Source: an uncultured Nostoc sp.
Lineage (GTDB): Bacteria > Cyanobacteriota > Cyanobacteriia > Cyanobacteriales > Nostocaceae
Assembly (NCBI RefSeq): GCF_937863485.1
Contig: NZ_CALMFY010000037.1
Coordinates: 1 to 64,000 of the forward strand
Reading direction: 5' to 3'
DNA length: 64,000 nucleotides
Shown: in pieces, positions 1-10,156 of the stretch
Layout: each line of letters starts with the position of its first letter
Position numbering within the stretch: the stretch's first letter is position 1
Translations under genes and position numbers: made by a program
The notes under the pieces: model-generated
Databases searched by the model: none
The model's input: the letters and a program-made list of their open reading frames with translations, nothing else
Told to the model about the DNA's origin: nothing

Positions 1-30
1 GAGCAGGGGAGCAGGGGAGCAGGGGAGCAG
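1..30. repeat. short tandem repeat (GCAGGGGA-type units)
   Basis: gagcaggggagcaggggagcaggggagcag at the window start. Confidence 0.85.
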
Positions 31-103
31 CGGGGAAATAACCAATGCCCACTACGACATCATCTACATCGGTGGCGCACTAGGCGCCATCCATGCAGCA
101 CTG

Positions 104-1603
104 ATGGCAAAACTGGGATATAAAGTCCTGTTGGTGGAACGAATGCCCTTTGGGCGGATGAACCGAGAATGGAATATTTCTCGCGATGAGATTCAAAGCT
201 TAGTTAACCTGGGTTTAGTCACCCCCGCTGAGTTAGAAACCATCATTGCCAGGGAATACAAAGATGGATTCAATAAGTTTTTTGATGCTAATAATCCATC
301 CAAACTGCGATCACCTGTTCTTCACACACCCACAGTCCTAAATTTAGGCTTAGATTCCGAAAAATGGCTCCAAATGTGTGGGCAAAAACTGCAAGCGGCA
401 GGTGGTGAAATCTGGGATGAAACAGAATTTATCCGCGCAGATATTGATATATCACAAGTGATTCTGCAAGTCAAGCACTTACCCAGTCAGATTGAGAAGC
501 AAGTAAGTGGACGACTGTTAATAGATGCAATGGGAACTGCTTCCCCCATCGCTTGGCAATTAAATGGTGGTCGGGCTTTTGATAGTGTATGTCCGACAGT
601 GGGAGCGGCAATTGAGAGCGGATTTGAGCCGGGGGTGTGGGATTCCCAATATGGAGACGTTCTTTATAGTCATGGGGATATTTCGCGGGGAAGGCAGCTG
701 ATTTGGGAATTATTTCCTGGAGCAGGGGATGAACTGACGATTTATTTATTTCATTACCATGAAGTCAATGCTGAAAATCCCGGTTCCTTGCTGGAGATGT
801 ACGAGGACTTTTTCACGATTTTGCCAGAGTATCGCAGGTGCGATATGGACAAGTTGGTGTGGAAGAAGCCGACATTTGGGTATATACCGGGACATTTTAG
901 TGTAGGGAGTAGCGATCGCAAAGTTGCCTTTGATCGATTGATTGCGATCGGTGATGCGGCATCACTCCAGTCTCCCCTGGTCTTCACCGGTTTTGGTTCT
1001 CTAGTTCGCAACTTAGAGCGCTTAACAACGCTGTTGGATACTGCTCTCAAACATGACTTGTTGAGTTTCCGACACTTGAACCAAATTCGCGCTTATCAAA
1101 GCAACGTTTCAGTGACTTGGCTATTTTCCAAAGGGATGATGGTGCCCACAGGGAAATTTTTACCACCCCAACGGATCAACTCCATGCTCAATACCTTTTT
1201 TGGGCTGTTAGCAGACGAACCTTTAGAGGTGGCAGATAATTTCATTAAAGATAGGTGTGATTGGTTAACCTTTAACCGCCTAGCACTCAAAGCAGCGAGG
1301 ACAAATCCTGCCTTGCTTTTATGGATCTGGGAACTTGCTGGCCCAAGGGATTTGCTCAGATGGCTTGGTAGTTATTTTAACTTCGGTCGTCATGCCCTGG
1401 TTAGTGCTTTGCTGAGTCCGTGGTTCGGGCGCTTCTTGAATCGGGTAGGTTTTTGGCTGGAACCTCGGAATCCGGGATTGTGGTTGTGGCTGTTGACGAT
1501 TAATTATGCGATCGCTACAGGCAAACCGCGATCGCCCAGTCAGGTAGCCAAAATTAGCCCAGAAGCCATAATTCCGAAGTCAGAAGCAAGGATTCTGAAT
1601 TAG
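104..1603 (+). CDS. FAD-dependent oxidoreductase, CruA/CruP-type lycopene cyclase family; real reading frame extends upstream of 104
   Basis: Upstream in-frame translation NAHYDIIYIGGALGAIHAALMAKLGYKVLLVER is a Rossmann dinucleotide-binding motif; the rest resembles CruA/CruP. Confidence 0.65.
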   Translation: MAKLGYKVLLVERMPFGRMNREWNISRDEIQSLVNLGLVTPAELETIIAREYKDGFNKFFDANNPSKLRSPVLHTPTVLNLGLDSEKWLQMCGQKLQAAGGEIWDETEFIRADIDISQVILQVKHLPSQIEKQVSGRLLIDAMGTASPIAWQLNGGRAFDSVCPTVGAAIESGFEPGVWDSQYGDVLYSHGDISRGRQLIWELFPGAGDELTIYLFHYHEVNAENPGSLLEMYEDFFTILPEYRRCDMDKLVWKKPTFGYIPGHFSVGSSDRKVAFDRLIAIGDAASLQSPLVFTGFGSLVRNLERLTTLLDTALKHDLLSFRHLNQIRAYQSNVSVTWLFSKGMMVPTGKFLPPQRINSMLNTFFGLLADEPLEVADNFIKDRCDWLTFNRLALKAARTNPALLLWIWELAGPRDLLRWLGSYFNFGRHALVSALLSPWFGRFLNRVGFWLEPRNPGLWLWLLTINYAIATGKPRSPSQVAKISPEAIIPKSEARILN

Positions 1604-1639
1604 TTATTAGGCATTGGGCATTAATCATTTGACTCCTAA

Positions 1640-1712
1640 CTCCTGTACAGATGCGATTAATTGCGTCTGTACTCCTAATTCCTATACAAACGCGATTAAT
1701 CGCGTCTCTACT
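1640..1712. repeat. palindromic repeat pair (acagatgcgattaattgcgtctgt / acaaacgcgattaatcgcgtctct)
   Basis: Two adjacent near-palindromes, related copies at about 22990-23043 and 41060-41085. Confidence 0.8.
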
Positions 1713-1717
1713 CCTAA

Positions 1718-3271
1718 CTATTGACTCTTGGGGTGAAAATTTGGTAGTTCCACAGATGCCAATGACTTACGCCCCTTAGGTGGACGCTGGGGATAAACTA
1801 CCGGTGAGGGCGAATTGGTATCATTGGTGTTATCACCTGATAAATCTGGGGACAAATCAGTTGCCGACAATTCCAACTGCGTCAATTGTGAAACTTCTAA
1901 CCAGTAGTCTTCAGTTTCTCGAGCAGGCGTCTCAGTATGAGGTTGAGTAGAGGAAACCAGTAAGTTATTGGCTGGTGAAACCACAGAATCTGTCATCCCA
2001 GAAGTGGAGGTAGTTGCAGGGGGATTAATTTCTGCTTCCAACTGCTCCTTTTGTGGATTTTCTAGTTCTTCATCGTCTTCTAAGATTGTTGCTAAAGTCT
2101 CCCAGATCGGTGCATCACCCTGATTACTATCCACATCCGTTTTCGCAGTAGGTGGTGGTGATGCAGATGCAGGCTGGGAGGTGAAAAACATTTGAATCAG
2201 ACTATCTAATTGCTGATCTAAATTTGATGAACCCGAAGTTGAAACAGCTTCTGGTGTATCTGGGGAATCATCAATTTTTGGAGAGGGGCCGGTTTCTGCT
2301 GGTGTTGGAGTATTTTGCTTAACTGACCAGTTCCAAGAAGATGGTGTCGGAGTCGGTTCATTTCTTTGGAATGGGATTGGTGCTGACGGTTCGCCCCAAG
2401 AATTATCTAGATTCTCAGTCAAGGATTCTGGTTCTGCTGACCAAGGTTGAATTGGCTGGGCGTTAGGAAACAAAGACCGAGCTTTTCGAGAAAATCTTCC
2501 TTGTCCGCTAGTTATGTCTTTGGGATGTTTTGCAGTATCCTCTAAGGAGTCATAACTAGGAACTGATGTATCTAAACATTTTTCTAGAGCTGCTTTAAAT
2601 TGCAGGGTCTGGCGTTGTTGTCGCATCAGTCTAGTACGTAACTCCCGACAAGTATTTTCTGATTGCAATAGCTGCTGAGACTGTTCGCTGTTGTTAGTGT
2701 GTAACAACGTACATTCTCGCTCTAACTGGGCAAGACGTTGTTGACTAATTTGTAGCTGTGCTTTATGAGTATCAATAAAAATTTCCTGGCGTTGAACAGT
2801 TTGTACAGCAGTTTCTAATTGTTGAAATAGGGACTTTATCTGTTCTTGAGCTGCGGCCAATTCTTGAGTATGTTGGTTGAGCATCGACTCAGTAACGCTA
2901 GAACGCGTTTTCTGCCACTGCAAAACCTTTTCTGACTCAGCTAGGTTGTCTTTTAGCTGCTCCACTTGTTCATACAAGTTATTGTTAGCTGTACGCAATT
3001 CTTCGTTCAATGCCAGCAGGTTCTGAAACTCGGAGTCAATAAGTGCTTGCTTGCCGCTTTCAGGCTCTGCAACCCAGTCCTGCTGGGTAGTATCTTTTGA
3101 AAATTGTGTATCTTCAGCTGCCATGAGGAGTGGCAGTTTTTTAACTGCCATATTGTCATTAGGCACAACTGAGTAAAAGGGACAACTCGCCTGCTCCGAT
3201 TGTGGCGAATTAGCAGAATTTAAGGATTCCATCACAGCCGCCTTGTTTGAGGTGTCAGCTTCATTCATCAC
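1718..3271 (-). CDS. hypothetical coiled-coil protein with Pro/Ser/Thr-rich C-terminal half
   Basis: Long ORF, Gln/Glu/Leu-rich coiled-coil N-terminal half. Confidence 0.7.
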   Translation of the reverse strand: MMNEADTSNKAAVMESLNSANSPQSEQASCPFYSVVPNDNMAVKKLPLLMAAEDTQFSKDTTQQDWVAEPESGKQALIDSEFQNLLALNEELRTANNNLYEQVEQLKDNLAESEKVLQWQKTRSSVTESMLNQHTQELAAAQEQIKSLFQQLETAVQTVQRQEIFIDTHKAQLQISQQRLAQLERECTLLHTNNSEQSQQLLQSENTCRELRTRLMRQQRQTLQFKAALEKCLDTSVPSYDSLEDTAKHPKDITSGQGRFSRKARSLFPNAQPIQPWSAEPESLTENLDNSWGEPSAPIPFQRNEPTPTPSSWNWSVKQNTPTPAETGPSPKIDDSPDTPEAVSTSGSSNLDQQLDSLIQMFFTSQPASASPPPTAKTDVDSNQGDAPIWETLATILEDDEELENPQKEQLEAEINPPATTSTSGMTDSVVSPANNLLVSSTQPHTETPARETEDYWLEVSQLTQLELSATDLSPDLSGDNTNDTNSPSPVVYPQRPPKGRKSLASVELPNFHPKSQ

Positions 3272-4495
3272 TCTTGACCCACCTGCTTAAAAATATTCAG
3301 CAGTGCTGGCATTAGCATTGCTTATCAACTGTGTCTAATCAGGGTTGCTCTAGAAGCTAAGTTTAACTCTCTCCAGCCACCAGCAATTAATCATCAATTG
3401 GTGTTTCCCATTTTGTATCTAGACTGATGCCGTTATAACACTATGATGCTCTCGTCCGTCAAGAAGAGGATGGGGGGACAAGGAGACAGGGAGACGACTT
3501 GGGGAGTAATCTTGTGTCCCCACCTGATTACAGTCCACGTTCATCACTAAGATGAGCGTGCTTGCTCTAAAACTCTCTTTAGTTACCGCCCTTGTCTTGA
3601 AGATGGAGGGACAATTCCCTTTGTCCTTTTCAGGTCAAGAAGCAGGCGGAAGGGAAACTGGGGCCGCCAGCCTGGCTATTTCCTTCTAGACATAAACCGC
3701 CCAGAATTAAAGTTCCGCAGATCATAACTAAAGTCTGTTTTAACGCACTAAACCGCGTCCACCTTAAAAACTAAACTGTATTGGCTGATGAAGTTTTTCT
3801 ACATGAAAAAACTATATATACTTTATTTTCTGTAATAGCATCTTTCTTAAGATATATATTGTAAATATCTCCTTCAATATATTTTTATATTGACTTATTT
3901 ATTACTTAGGAGCGATGTCAGTACAAGTATCTGTTATTCAAGCTAATTCTATAATCTTGGGCGATCGCTATTTAGTGTCAGCAAACAACTAAGAGCTTCT
4001 GCCAGAACTGCAATGTTAGGAAATTATGCTCTGTAAGAAAAAATACTTACAAAAACTTTTTGTAAGTAATAATTTATCTAAGTAAAATAATAAAATTTTT
4101 TTAAAGAATAATCTCAATTTAGTACGGGCTTTTTTCTAGGTAAATGCAGTCCTAGTAAGCAATTTCAGGCTTAGTTAGTCAGAGGCTTTTCTATCAACTT
4201 GCTTTCAATACGTCAAGTTTGTTTAATGACTAGAAGAAAATTCTTTAAAGTATACTTAATTACTTGTAAATATTAAATACAAAGTATATTAAATTACAAA
4301 TAAAATAATTTATTTCAATATTAATACGGATATACTTTTTAATTAGTTTATTAAAGAATAATTGGAATAACCGAGTTTTCTAGTAGTAACAAAGTAATTT
4401 TAAAGACCATAATTACTGCTAACTAATCTGATTGTTGCGTTAGAGAAAGCAGTGTGGCAGTTAGGTTTGTCCAAAAATTAAAAGTTTAAAATAGG

Positions 4496-5959
4496 GTGCT
4501 AAAGATGACCGATATAGTTGCAATGGGTACAAATATAAAGCAAGAAGCTGCCCAATTACTGCTAGTTGCAGAAAATTGTGACAGTTTTTGGAACAAAGAA
4601 ATTAAACCGTTATTCACAGATGAGTCTCTATCTTTTAGAGTGAAGACTCTTAAGGGAAACTATGTCAAGTACGTCAACTTGGACAATGGAGCTACAACCA
4701 CTCCCTTTGCAACCCTTAAGCAGCATGTGGACGAGATGCTTGACACCTATGGCAGCGTGCATCGAGGTTCTGGGCAAAAGTCCATCATCACTACACGAGA
4801 ATATGACGCCAGCAGGAACGTCATTCGGGACTTTGTGGGGTCATCTTTAGACAACTATGTAATCTTTGCGAAGAATACAACAGAAGCAATTAATGGAGCC
4901 GCCACACTTTGGGCAAAAAAACCTGGGAAAATCTTAGTTTCTGATATTGAGCATTCATCAAACCTGCTGCCTTGGGTTACTAGAGACGAAGTTGTGCAGT
5001 ACAGAACGCAGCCGGATGGAAGTGTAAGTGTCACAGAAATTGAAGATATCTTCAAGGCACACCAAAATCTCCCTAAAGCCGAACAAATTAAGTTAGTGAC
5101 TATTACAGGTGCTTCGACAATTACAGGTTACAGACCCCCGATTTACGAAATTGCAGCTTTAGCACATCGATATGGTGCTAAGATTTTTGCCGACGTGTGT
5201 CAGTTGATTCAGCATGAACGAGTAGATATGCGTGCTGATGAGGACCCATGTCATTTAGATTTTGTGGCTTTTTCTGGACACAAAATGTATGCACCTTATG
5301 GAACTGGGGTTTTGCTGGGGCCGAAAGAATTTTTTGATAGCTCTTACCCTTATCAAATCGGCGGTGGGAACCTGCCTTATATCACCAGAAATTTAGAAAT
5401 CAAGCGTTTTTACACAGAAGGGGCCCATGACCCTGGAACACCAAACGCAATGGGTGCGATCGCCATTGCCAAGGCGATTCAAATTATCGAAGGCCTTGGG
5501 CGTGATCGCATTGCTCAGTATGAACACTCTTTAGTTGAATTTACATATACACGGCTTGGGCTGATTCCTGGGGTGAAAGTACATATTCCAGGAGATAATT
5601 TAGCCCATGTTATTCCCTTTGATATTGATGGGTTTGATGGACGCTTAGTGGCAGAGATTCTGGCACAAGAATACGGCATTGGGGTTCGGGCTGGGGCTTT
5701 CTGCACTTATGAATATATTCGCAAACTTAAGAATATTTCAGATGAGCAAGACTACGAAATTGCTCAGGAAGTAGACAGAGGAATCACGCGCAACATTCCT
5801 AGTATTATCCGAGCCAGCTTTGCTGTATATAATACATTAGAAGATTGCGATCGCTTTATTGATGCGATCGCTCAAATTGCTAAAAACGGATTGGCTCACT
5901 ATTTGCCCAACTACACACAAGATGAAATCACTGGTGTTTGGACAGCGATAGACAGCTAA
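4496..5959 (+). CDS. class V aminotransferase / cysteine desulfurase-like PLP enzyme
   Basis: LDNGATTTP, HSSNLLPW, FSGHKMYAPYGTGVL (PLP Lys) and GVRAGAFCTYEY (candidate catalytic Cys). Confidence 0.85.
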   Translation: MLKMTDIVAMGTNIKQEAAQLLLVAENCDSFWNKEIKPLFTDESLSFRVKTLKGNYVKYVNLDNGATTTPFATLKQHVDEMLDTYGSVHRGSGQKSIITTREYDASRNVIRDFVGSSLDNYVIFAKNTTEAINGAATLWAKKPGKILVSDIEHSSNLLPWVTRDEVVQYRTQPDGSVSVTEIEDIFKAHQNLPKAEQIKLVTITGASTITGYRPPIYEIAALAHRYGAKIFADVCQLIQHERVDMRADEDPCHLDFVAFSGHKMYAPYGTGVLLGPKEFFDSSYPYQIGGGNLPYITRNLEIKRFYTEGAHDPGTPNAMGAIAIAKAIQIIEGLGRDRIAQYEHSLVEFTYTRLGLIPGVKVHIPGDNLAHVIPFDIDGFDGRLVAEILAQEYGIGVRAGAFCTYEYIRKLKNISDEQDYEIAQEVDRGITRNIPSIIRASFAVYNTLEDCDRFIDAIAQIAKNGLAHYLPNYTQDEITGVWTAIDS

Positions 5960-5998
5960 TCTCGCCCCTTTTTCTCGCCAAAAGATATATGGCAGCTT

Positions 5999-6027
5999 GT
6001 AGGGGCACGGCAATGCCGTGCCCCTAC
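5999..6027. repeat. palindromic repeat gtaggggcacggca-a-tgccgtgcccctac
   Basis: Perfect 14-bp arms with 1-nt spacer. Confidence 0.9.
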
Positions 6028-6065
6028 CCACTGAAAATTACAAATAATTACAAGGGGGTAATAGC

Positions 6066-7352
6066 TTGAGCGATGAAAACCTCTTTGACCAGGAGGAGTA
6101 TCTACAGGCACGGGTTGAGCAGTGCATGTGGCAAAAAAGTACAGATGCAGGTATTTCGCGCCAGCGCTTTCTGCAAATACTAGCCACTATGGTTGGTGCA
6201 ACAGCCATCGGGGGGTTAGCTAAACCTGCGCCTGCTCACAGTCAGGCAGCTATTAAAACCAAGGGCAGTAAAATACTTAAGCCATTGCCACCAGGGTATA
6301 TCTCTCATAGCAAAGGCACATTAGAGATGAACTGGGAAGCGATGTATGGGCGTGGTTATTTAGTACCAAATGATTGGTTCTATGTTCATAACCGCAGTAC
6401 ACCTCCCCCGTTTGACCCATCTACATGGCGTTTGCAAATTCATGGAACTGGCGTTTCTGCCCCCTGTGAGTTTACTTACGATGAAATCATCGCCATGCCA
6501 TCCATCTCAGTCACTTGCGCTATTGAGTGTGCTGCTAATGGTCGGCGTTTCTTTGAAGAGGCTTACAACACACCACTCCCTGGAACACGATGGAGGCTTG
6601 GAGCTATTGGTGTGGCTGAGTGGACTGGTGTACCACTTGGCATGTTATTAGAGCGAGCTGGCTTGAAATCCACAGCAAAAGACGTACTCGTTGAGGGTGC
6701 AGATGTGGATTCGCTGGACTCAAAGGGGACGAATAAATCCAAGTTCAACAATGTAGTTCCAATTGCCAAAGCATTAGCAGATAACTCGCTTCTTGTCTAT
6801 GCAATGAACGGAGAACCATTACCTCCAGATCATGGTCAGCCATGCCGTGCCTTATTCCCTGGTTGGGGAGGAAACGCCAACGTTAAATGGATTGAGCGGA
6901 TTGAGGTTTCCCAAACACCGTTATATACCCAGTGGGTGACGGAGCAAATGGTGCTGGTTGGTGCAGACTACCCAGCGATCGCTCCGTATAAAGGTAAGCT
7001 GATTACCTATCAAAATGTTAAGAGCGCTTTTGAGTTGGCTTGGCCAGCTACGCTTTCGGCTCGAACTCACTTATTACGTGGACGTTCTTGGTCTGGGAAA
7101 GGAAAAATTGTCCGTGTGGAAGTCAGCCTAGATGGCGGTAGAACTTGGCAATTTGCACGACTAAGAGAACCAAATTTTCCATTTGCATGGACACGGTGGG
7201 ACATTGAATGGAACCCAACTCCTGGGGAATATTTTCTCCAAGCTCGTGCTACTGACAATTTAGGTAACATACAACCAAGTACAGTTCCGTGGAATGATTC
7301 TGGATTGCTCTATGGAGGCGTTGTTAGCCATCCGGTAACAGTACGAGGTTAA
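6066..7352 (+). CDS. sulfite oxidase-family molybdopterin oxidoreductase (exported), TTG start
   Basis: SVTCAIECAANGRRFF motif, Mo-cofactor dimerisation-like C-terminus, hydrophobic signal-like N-terminus. Confidence 0.8.
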   Translation: MSDENLFDQEEYLQARVEQCMWQKSTDAGISRQRFLQILATMVGATAIGGLAKPAPAHSQAAIKTKGSKILKPLPPGYISHSKGTLEMNWEAMYGRGYLVPNDWFYVHNRSTPPPFDPSTWRLQIHGTGVSAPCEFTYDEIIAMPSISVTCAIECAANGRRFFEEAYNTPLPGTRWRLGAIGVAEWTGVPLGMLLERAGLKSTAKDVLVEGADVDSLDSKGTNKSKFNNVVPIAKALADNSLLVYAMNGEPLPPDHGQPCRALFPGWGGNANVKWIERIEVSQTPLYTQWVTEQMVLVGADYPAIAPYKGKLITYQNVKSAFELAWPATLSARTHLLRGRSWSGKGKIVRVEVSLDGGRTWQFARLREPNFPFAWTRWDIEWNPTPGEYFLQARATDNLGNIQPSTVPWNDSGLLYGGVVSHPVTVRG

Positions 7353-7388
7353 TCACACCAAATCAGTTCTCTAGAAAAAGACCTATTT

Positions 7389-8180
7389 ATGATTGATTAT
7401 AGTTGGTTGATTTTGGTGACTGGAGGTCTAATATCTGGAGTCATAGCTGGGCTTTTAGGAATAGGTGGCGGTATTATCACAATTCCTCTTTTAGTCACAC
7501 TAGGTTATACTCCCGTTCAGGCGATCGCTACTAGTAGCCTTGCTATTGTAATTACTTCAATTTCTGGAAGTTTACAGAATTGGTGGATGGGCTACTTTGA
7601 CTTTAAACGAGTAATTTATTTAGGAATTCCAGCTTTTCTAAGTACTGGAATCGGTGTATATTTCGCCAATCAAATCCCATCCTATGTAATACTCTTTACA
7701 TTTGGCATTATACTACTTGCTAATATCTATTTGATTGAGCTTCGTAAACAACTGGCTTTCAAGGAGATAGAGAATACACCACCAGTATTTAACCCATTAA
7801 TTTCTAAAATTGGTACTGGGGGAGCAGCAGGAATTTTAGCAGGTTTATTTGGCTTAGGTGGCGGTACGATTATGGTGCCACTACAAATCTTACTACTAAA
7901 AGAAGAAATTAAAGTAGCAATTCAAACTAGTTTGGGTGTGATTGTCATCACTGCATTAGCTGCCTGCACAGGACACGCATTAGAGGGAAATATTCTGTTT
8001 GTTCAAGGTATAGTTTTGGGATGCGGTGGTCTTTTAGGCGTTCAAATGAGTACTCGCACATTGCCAAAACTACCAGATTCCACTGTAAGTTTAGTGCTTC
8101 GGATTTTCTTAGGAATACTATCAATTTATATTTTTTGGGAAGCTTGGACAAATTATCAACAAATAATTCCTAATTTGTAA
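7389..8180 (+). CDS. sulfite exporter TauE/SafE family permease
   Basis: GLISGVIAGLLGIGGGIITIPLL and GILAGLFGLGGGTIMVPL repeated motifs. Confidence 0.9.
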   Translation: MIDYSWLILVTGGLISGVIAGLLGIGGGIITIPLLVTLGYTPVQAIATSSLAIVITSISGSLQNWWMGYFDFKRVIYLGIPAFLSTGIGVYFANQIPSYVILFTFGIILLANIYLIELRKQLAFKEIENTPPVFNPLISKIGTGGAAGILAGLFGLGGGTIMVPLQILLLKEEIKVAIQTSLGVIVITALAACTGHALEGNILFVQGIVLGCGGLLGVQMSTRTLPKLPDSTVSLVLRIFLGILSIYIFWEAWTNYQQIIPNL

Positions 8181-8380
8181 TTCATAATTCGTAATTACAG
8201 CATTTTTTATTTATTTTAACCACATACATTGTTGGGACACAGCAATGATCATACGTGTCAACTTAGAGGTTATCTATAAAGTAAAGTAAAAATAAAATTA
8301 CTGTAGTGTTTTAAGCGATTTTTCGAGATGATTTGTCACGAAAAATATGACTCTCACGCCTAACGCACCCCTTATAACAT

Positions 8381-8586
8381 GGTGCGTTAGGCTAAAGCCG
8401 TAACACACCCTAACTTTTGATTTACTTTATAAATGGTCTCTTAAGGTGAAAGCCATACAAAATCTACTTTCTATACCTCAAGGTTTTTTGTAAGGTGGGT
8501 TAGGCGCTAGCCGTAACCCACCACTACCATCGAATACTAAAAGTTAAGTAAAGCGGTGCGTTAGCCTTTAGCGTAATCCACCCTAC
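8381..8586. repeat. cluster of three related GGTGCGTTAG...CACACCCTAC-type repeats
   Basis: ggtgcgttaggctaaagccgtaacacaccctaac; ggtgggttaggcgctagccgtaacccacc; ggtgcgttagcctttagcgtaatccaccctacc. Confidence 0.8.
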
Positions 8587-8617
8587 CAAAACTAATTACG
8601 AATTACGAATTACTCGG

Positions 8618-10117
8618 TCAAGGTAGCCATCGGGGATGAAATCCAGCTAAGGGGAGTTGTTCTGGTCTAATTTCCACAGTCGCAGCATCAGCGATGGGTA
8701 ACAGAGGCATTAACCACAGGCTACTGGTAGCAATAACATCTCCATCATCAGTTTTCAAAGTGTTTGTAGGTAATGATGTTGTTGAGTTTGTCTGCGGTAC
8801 TACTTGGTCAAATAACAAGCCCAAACCGTCGGCAGATAAACTCATTTGCACATTCCGTTGATCGGGAGGCAGTACTAGCAGTGGTTTCTGTTGCCCGGTT
8901 TTCAGATCAATTGCCACCACATAAGGCTGTTCTATGTATTGTTCCTTGGATACTAACTGTGTCAGCAAGCAGTAGAGGGTGGGTGAGGCGATGTCAAATT
9001 GGCAGTTGAGAATTGAGCCTGTTGTTTTTAATAGTTGTTTCTGCACACCTTGGTTTGTCACTAAAAACAAATCTCGTGTGTAATCTGTATTAAACTTTAC
9101 CATCGCTGCTTGAGAGCCATCTTTGGAGAAAGCCTGTACCAAGCCAAACTGCGGCAGAAAATCTAGGGGTTTACTGGCATCACCTTGCAGTGGTAGAATT
9201 GCTGCCCCCTGTCCTTGGGCAACTGCTACAGCTTTACTATCTGGCGTGATCATAAAGTCTCCCCCCGGTTGGCTTTTCAGACGTTTAGGGGTGGGTTTTT
9301 CTGCTGAACCGTCGCTGGTTGCTGGCATAAACCATAGTCCAAAGTCGCCGGGATTAGTTTTGTTTCCCCGCTGGATGACAATAGTTTGCCCATCAGGTGA
9401 TAAGTCAAATTTCAGGTTTTGATAATCTTTACTATCTAAAGTTAGGTCAACTTTGCCTCCTGGCTCTGCTTGTTGTCCAGATTTACCAGAAACGCCTGTT
9501 GTCACTCTGTAAAGTTGAGCTGAAAGTAAGTCTTCGTTCTTAGCAGCACGAGCGGAAAATAAAATTTTCTCCCCATCTGGAAACGACTCAAAGTCCATTA
9601 CTATCAAGTCTTTGGGGGTAAGTATCGTTTTTTGCTCTTGGGTTAAGTTGTAAAGAACTAATCGTCCCTGTTCTTCTTGATTGGTTCCTATGTAAAGGAT
9701 GACGCGATCGCGTGTGCGGAAGCTACCAATAAAGGGCTGGATTACCCGATTTTTGCCTTCTTCCTCTGCAAACTTATCTTTCGCTCCCTGTAACTGCACT
9801 TTATAATTCGTGCCGTAGGGGGCTGGTGTCACGAGTGTATAAACCATCCGCCGCCCAGCCCAACTGAATTTACCTGCTAGGGGTGGCTCGATTTTCAAGT
9901 TATCCTCTACGCTTTTTATTTCCATTGGGCGGCTAAACGTGAGGGTGAAGGAGTTATCTTCTGCCCCAATTTGTTGATTTTGCCAGGTAAAGTCCCGGAC
10001 ACGAGCAGTCACCACGTCACCTTGCAATATTATTAACCCAATCAGCACACTCAGCAGTAGCATCAGTCCGATCGCTATCCGATCCAGTGGTTCGATAAAT
10101 GCTTTAGATTTAGTCAT
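8618..10117 (-). CDS. Ig-like / TolB-like beta-propeller membrane-anchored protein
   Basis: N-terminal TM, Big-type domain, repeated SPDGQ/SADGLG blades. Confidence 0.6.
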   Translation of the reverse strand: MTKSKAFIEPLDRIAIGLMLLLSVLIGLIILQGDVVTARVRDFTWQNQQIGAEDNSFTLTFSRPMEIKSVEDNLKIEPPLAGKFSWAGRRMVYTLVTPAPYGTNYKVQLQGAKDKFAEEEGKNRVIQPFIGSFRTRDRVILYIGTNQEEQGRLVLYNLTQEQKTILTPKDLIVMDFESFPDGEKILFSARAAKNEDLLSAQLYRVTTGVSGKSGQQAEPGGKVDLTLDSKDYQNLKFDLSPDGQTIVIQRGNKTNPGDFGLWFMPATSDGSAEKPTPKRLKSQPGGDFMITPDSKAVAVAQGQGAAILPLQGDASKPLDFLPQFGLVQAFSKDGSQAAMVKFNTDYTRDLFLVTNQGVQKQLLKTTGSILNCQFDIASPTLYCLLTQLVSKEQYIEQPYVVAIDLKTGQQKPLLVLPPDQRNVQMSLSADGLGLLFDQVVPQTNSTTSLPTNTLKTDDGDVIATSSLWLMPLLPIADAATVEIRPEQLPLAGFHPRWLP

Positions 10118-10156
10118 TTGTCGTTAAGCATTAAGCATTGGGCATTGGAGAAATAA

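Noticed and set aside
754-1290. Minus-strand ORFs (98 and 64 aa) inside the CruA/CruP-like gene
   Set aside because: Antisense to a well-supported CDS, no domain-like sequence; spurious.
3272-4495. Structured RNA or riboswitch in the long intergenic region before the desulfurase-like gene
   Set aside because: AT-rich, no recognisable conserved RNA motif by eye; needs a covariance-model search.
8773-9422. Plus-strand ORFs antisense to the propeller gene
   Set aside because: Composition typical of antisense shadow ORFs.
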